NCBI RefSeq assembly: GCF_035989885.1
Contig: NZ_CP108518.1
Location: forward strand, 4,451,501-4,515,500
DNA: 64,000 nucleotides
Direction of reading: 5' to 3'
Origin: Streptomyces sp. NBC_01232
GTDB taxonomy: Bacteria; Actinomycetota; Actinomycetes; Streptomycetales; Streptomycetaceae
Made by a program: the position numbers and the translations under genes. Shown one piece after another: positions 59,796 to 64,000 of the stretch (positions are counted from its first letter, which is position 1; the number at the start of each line of letters is the position of its first letter). The notes below the pieces were generated by a model that saw only the letters and a program-made list of their open reading frames with translations, was not told the DNA's origin and made no database searches.

Positions 59796-62420
59796 CTACT
59801 TGGTCTCGGCCTCGGGCTTGGTCTCAGCCGCGGGCTCGGCCTCAGCCTCTGCCTTGGTCTCGGCCTCGGGCTTCGCATCGGCCGCAGCCTCTGCCTCGGG
59901 CTTCGCCTCGGCCTTGGTCTCCGGCTCGGCGTCCGCCGTCGGCCCTGCTTCCGGCTCGGCCGCTGCCTCGGTCTCGGCCGCAGCCTCGACCTCGGTCTCG
60001 GCCGCTGCCTTCGCTTCGGCCTCCGCCTTCGCCTTGGCCGTAGCCTCGGCTTCCGCCTTCGCCTTGGCCGCAGCCTCCGCCTCGGCGGCCGCCTTCGCCT
60101 TCGCCTTGGCTTCGGCCTCGGCCGCCGCCTTCGCCGCCGCCGCCTCCGCCTCGGCCGCGGCTTCCGCCTCGGCCTCCGCCGCGAGCGCGGCCAGCTCCTC
60201 CTCCGTCGGGCCCGGGGCCTTCACGGAGTCGAGCAGCAGCTGCGCCACGTCGACGACCTGGACGTGTTCCTTCGCCTGGCCGTCGTTCTTCTTGCCGTTC
60301 ACCGAGTCGGTGAGCATCACGAGGCAGAAGGGGCAGGCGGTGGAGACGATGTCCGGGTTCAGGGACAGGGCCTCGTCGACGCGCTCGTTGTTGATGCGCT
60401 TGCCGATCCGCTCCTCCATCCACATCCGCGCGCCACCGGCGCCGCAGCAGAAGCCCCGCTCCTTGTGGCGGTGCATCTCCTGCTGGCGCAGGCCCGGCAC
60501 GGCCGACATGATCTCGCGCGGCGGCGTGTAGACCTTGTTGTGCCGGCCCAGGTAGCACGGGTCGTGGTACGTGATCAGACCGTCGACCGGCGTGACCGGC
60601 GTGAGGCGGCCCTCGTCGATCAGGTGCTGGAGCAGCTGCGTGTGGTGGATGACCTCGTACTCGCCGCCCAGCTGCGGGTACTCGTTCGCGATGGTGTTGA
60701 AGCAGTGCGGGCAGGTCGAGACGATCCGCTTCGCCGACTTCGGCTTCTTCGTCGACGGGTCCTCGTCGTCCTCGCCGAACGCCATGTTCAGCATGGCCAC
60801 GTTCTCCTGGCCCAGCTGCTGGAACAGCGGCTCGTTGCCCAGGCGGCGCGGCGAGTCACCGGTGCACTTCTCGTCGCCGCCCATGATCGCGAACTTGACG
60901 CCCGCGATGTTCAGCAGCTCCGCGAAGGCCTTGGTGGTCTTCTTGGCCCGGTCCTCCAGGGCGCCGGCGCAGCCGACCCAGTAGAGGTAGTCGAACTCGG
61001 AGAGGTCCTCCGCGTCCTTCCCGATGATCGGGACCTCGAAGTCCACCTCCTTGGTCCACTCGACGCGCTGCTTCTTCGCCAGGCCCCAGGGGTTGCCCTT
61101 CTTCTCCAGGTTCTTGAGCATCGTGCCCGCCTCCGACGGGAACGCGCTCTCGATCATCACCTGGTAGCGGCGCATGTCGACGATGTGGTCGATGTGCTCG
61201 ATGTCGACCGGGCACTGCTCCACGCACGCACCGCAGGTGGTGCAGGACCACAGCACGTCCGGGTCGATGACGCCGTTCTCCTCGGCGGTGCCGATCAGAG
61301 GGCGCTCGGCCTCCGCGAGAGCGGCGGCCGGGACACCGGCGAGCTGCTCCGCGGTGGCCTTCTCGTTGCCCTCCATGTCCTTGCCGCCACCGGCGAGCAG
61401 GTACGGGGCCTTGGCGTGCGCGTGGTCGCGCAGCGACATGATGAGCAGCTTCGGGGACAGCGGCTTGCCCGTGTTCCAGGCGGGGCACTGCGACTGGCAG
61501 CGACCGCACTCGGTGCACGTGGAGAAGTCGAGGATGCCCTTCCAGGAGAACTGCTCGACCTGGGAGACGCCGAAGTTGTCGTCCTCGCCCGGGTCCTCGA
61601 AGTCGATCTCCTTGCCGCCCGAGGTCATCGGCTGCAGGGCGCCGAGGGCCGTGGCGCCGTCCGCGTTCCGCTTGAACCAGATGTTCGGGAAGCCGAGGAA
61701 GCGGTGCCAGGCGACACCCATGTTGGTGTTGAGCGAGACCACGATCATCCAGATCAGCGAGGTGCCGATCTTGATCATTGCGGTGAAGTAGATGGCGTTC
61801 TGCAGCGCGCTGGTCGAGAGCCCCTCGAAGGCCAGGACCAGCGGGTACGAGACGAAGTACGCCGGCTCGTAGCTGTCCACGTGGTGGATCGCGCCCTCGA
61901 GACCGCGCAGGCACAGGATCGCGAGGCCGATGGTCAGGATGATGTACTCGACGAAGTACGCCTGCCAGGCCTTCGAGCCGGTGAAGCGGGACTTGCGGCC
62001 GGCCCGGGAGGGCAGGCTGAGCAGTCGGATCGCCATCAGGACCACGATGCCGAGGACGGTCATCAGGCCGATGAACTCGATGTAGAGCTCGAACGGCAGG
62101 AAGCCGCCGACGATCGGCAGCACCCAGTCGGCCTCGAAGAGCTGGCCGTAGGCCTGCGCCAGGGTCGGCGGCAGCGTCAGGAAGCCGATCGCGACGAACC
62201 AGTGCGCGAAGCCGACGATGCCCCAGCGGTTCATCCGGCTGTGGCCGAGGAACTCGCGGACGAGGGTGAGCGTTCGGGCCTTCGGGTCATCCGTGCGGCT
62301 GCCTGCCGGCACGGGCTGGCCGAGCTTCACGAAGCGGTAGATCTGCGCCACGGCTCGTGCGAGCAGCGCGACGCCGACCACGGTCAGGACCAGCGACACG
62401 ATGATCGCGGCGAGTTGCAT
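59796..62420 (-). CDS. membrane Fe-S oxidoreductase, EtfD-like (heterodisulfide-reductase type)
   Basis: An 874-aa protein. Residues 1-260 form a NarI-like membrane domain of about six helices. Two 4Fe-4S motifs follow: CTECGRCQSQCP (about 303) and CTTCGACVEQCP (about 400). Two CCG domains come next (YWVGCAGALEDR; DPCYLGRHNK and GFCCGAGGARMW). Residues about 740-874 are an Ala/Glu/Lys repeat tail. Architecture and tail match mycobacterial EtfD (Rv0338c type), which passes electrons from ETF to menaquinone during fatty-acid beta-oxidation; that role is inferred. GGAG precedes the ATG. Confidence 0.88.
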   Translation of the reverse strand: MQLAAIIVSLVLTVVGVALLARAVAQIYRFVKLGQPVPAGSRTDDPKARTLTLVREFLGHSRMNRWGIVGFAHWFVAIGFLTLPPTLAQAYGQLFEADWVLPIVGGFLPFELYIEFIGLMTVLGIVVLMAIRLLSLPSRAGRKSRFTGSKAWQAYFVEYIILTIGLAILCLRGLEGAIHHVDSYEPAYFVSYPLVLAFEGLSTSALQNAIYFTAMIKIGTSLIWMIVVSLNTNMGVAWHRFLGFPNIWFKRNADGATALGALQPMTSGGKEIDFEDPGEDDNFGVSQVEQFSWKGILDFSTCTECGRCQSQCPAWNTGKPLSPKLLIMSLRDHAHAKAPYLLAGGGKDMEGNEKATAEQLAGVPAAALAEAERPLIGTAEENGVIDPDVLWSCTTCGACVEQCPVDIEHIDHIVDMRRYQVMIESAFPSEAGTMLKNLEKKGNPWGLAKKQRVEWTKEVDFEVPIIGKDAEDLSEFDYLYWVGCAGALEDRAKKTTKAFAELLNIAGVKFAIMGGDEKCTGDSPRRLGNEPLFQQLGQENVAMLNMAFGEDDEDPSTKKPKSAKRIVSTCPHCFNTIANEYPQLGGEYEVIHHTQLLQHLIDEGRLTPVTPVDGLITYHDPCYLGRHNKVYTPPREIMSAVPGLRQQEMHRHKERGFCCGAGGARMWMEERIGKRINNERVDEALSLNPDIVSTACPFCLVMLTDSVNGKKNDGQAKEHVQVVDVAQLLLDSVKAPGPTEEELAALAAEAEAEAAAEAEAAAAKAAAEAEAKAKAKAAAEAEAAAKAKAEAEATAKAKAEAEAKAAAETEVEAAAETEAAAEPEAGPTADAEPETKAEAKPEAEAAADAKPEAETKAEAEAEPAAETKPEAETK

Positions 62421-62442
62421 GGAAGGGCTCCTCGGGCGGCAC

Positions 62443-62456
62443 TTACTAAGCGGTAA
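62443..62456. promoter_or_regulatory. possible TetR-type operator upstream of the EtfD-like gene
   Basis: TTAC-TAAGCG-GTAA inverted repeat, 23 bp before the start codon, in an AT-rich patch. Similar TTAC/GTAA palindromes are bound by fatty-acid-metabolism TetR regulators in actinobacteria. Confidence 0.45.
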
Positions 62457-62530
62457 CTTATGAAGTCAAGGCTTGAGGTTACCCATTCCCGACGCCGCAA
62501 TGTAGCTGAGCGTGCGGTGATCTGTGTCGC

Positions 62531-63070
62531 TCAGGCGACCCTTTGCCGGTACGCCGCACGCGGGGTCTGCGCCAGGATCGCGAGGTCCATCCCGAGCCAG
62601 TGGTTCTCCACATAATGCCGGTCGAGCAGAGCCATCTCCTCCCAGGGGAGGTCCGAGCGCGCGCTCACCTGCCACAATCCGGTCATTCCGGGGCGTACGA
62701 GGAGTCGTTCGGGGCGGTCGGTACGGGCCTGCGGGCGCGGCCCGACCAGCGACATCTCGCCGCGGACCACGTTCAGCAGCTGGGGGAGGCCGTCGAGGGC
62801 GCAGCGGTCGAGGGCCGCGCCGATCCGGCCGGCGCCGTCGTCGGTGCGCAGCCGCCAGGTGCGGAACGGGCGCCCGGCCAGGCCCGCCGCGGGCTCCCGT
62901 ACGAAGGGCCGCCCGCCCCGGGTCACGCACAGCAGTGCCGTGGACGCGGCCAGGACGGGCGCGAGCAGAGTCAGCAGGATCACCGCTCCGGTGAGGTCGA
63001 ACACCCTTTTCGCCGGCGGGACCGCGGGGAAGCGGGCCCGCAGCAGGGGGGCGGTGAGAGTGGGCGGCAT
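62531..63070 (-). CDS. bacterial sugar transferase (undecaprenyl-phosphate hexose transferase type)
   Basis: 179 aa. One membrane helix (FDLTGAVILLTLLAPVLAAS, about 30-50), then the catalytic domain: LDGLPQLLNVVRGEMSLVGPRP, RPGMTGLWQVSARSDLPWEE, MDLAILAQTPRA. The family's KR[VL]FDLTGA start is present (AKRVFDLTG). It would start glycan assembly on a lipid carrier. Start at 63070 is tentative. Somewhat shorter than typical (about 200 aa). No polysaccharide genes adjoin. Confidence 0.87.
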   Translation of the reverse strand: MPPTLTAPLLRARFPAVPPAKRVFDLTGAVILLTLLAPVLAASTALLCVTRGGRPFVREPAAGLAGRPFRTWRLRTDDGAGRIGAALDRCALDGLPQLLNVVRGEMSLVGPRPQARTDRPERLLVRPGMTGLWQVSARSDLPWEEMALLDRHYVENHWLGMDLAILAQTPRAAYRQRVA

Positions 63071-63203
63071 GCCAGCACGTTGCCGTATGCCTCCGGCGGT
63101 CTTGCGGTGCCGCGCGGCCACGGTGCCCCATTCGGCCCCGGCTTCGCGGTCTGGGGCGGAGCCCCAGGGGGCAGGGCCGCGCCCGGGCCCCAGGGTTGCG
63201 CGT

Positions 63204-64000
<797 letters not shown>

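Noticed and set aside
59727..62456. 909-codon plus-strand open frame.
   Set aside because: Mirror frame of the EtfD-like reductase; low-complexity Leu/Gly/Arg translation with no domain.

Overview
The window is chromosomal DNA from a high-GC actinobacterium, almost certainly a Streptomyces. The third-position G+C bias, frequent GTG starts and ATGA/GTGA gene overlaps fit that, as do the families present: SigJ-type sigma factors, a copper radical oxidase, SCO5918-family and DUF6243 proteins, an HspR/HAIR-controlled dnaK and Streptomyces-type MITEs. All assignments come from reading the sequence; no database search was run.

Left part (1-30.1 kb), ordinary and accessory chromosome. It begins with a partial uricase and a class-III aminotransferase. 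Next come a PaaX-type regulator coupled to a GNAT acetyltransferase, a membrane-anchored hydrolase, a collapsed SARP regulator pseudogene, a GvpU-like protein beside a cold-shock gene, and two abutting MITE-like elements. PP2C phosphatase, FAD oxidoreductase, CLC and K+ channels and several regulator/target pairs with visible palindromic operators follow (MarR-MFS, MarR-NmrA, TetR-hydrolase). Further on are a copper radical oxidase, a VOC-AraC-VOC cluster sharing a 19-bp element, and two SigJ-type sigma factor loci.

Middle (30.14-55.27 kb), apparently stacked islands at one tRNA-Gly(CCC) gene. The intact tRNA is at 55.2 kb. Its 3' half plus terminator recurs at 36.0 kb, and its last bases plus terminator recur at 30.15 kb. 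The inner segment (30.2-36.0 kb) is a compact six-gene cassette on one strand: histidine kinase, small secreted cationic peptide, DUF5819 (SdpA-like) protein, HTTM membrane protein fused to a DCC thiol-oxidoreductase domain, serine hydrolase and LuxR response regulator. The four central genes are coupled by 4-nt overlaps or a 13-nt gap. It looks like a regulated peptide-toxin or peptide-signal maturation system and is the most interesting locus here. The outer segment (36.0-55.2 kb) holds a decayed polysaccharide pair (epimerase with an amber stop, frameshifted and truncated glycosyltransferase), an IS110-family element, an excisionase-integrase pair and a hemolysin III protein. It continues with a SpoIIE phosphatase and two copies of a MerR gene with a long repeat-rich leader, then a second GvpU-like gene and a cold-shock/RNA-helicase block (csp, SCO5918-like, CBS, DEAD-box, csp).

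Right part (55.3-64 kb), conserved core. It contains a zinc-ribbon peptide, dcd, a phosphoribosyltransferase, a collagen-like secreted protein, a Yip1-type membrane protein, a secreted protein of unknown function, a large EtfD-like Fe-S reductase with an Ala/Glu/Lys repeat tail, a sugar transferase, and the start of dnaK with a HAIR operator.
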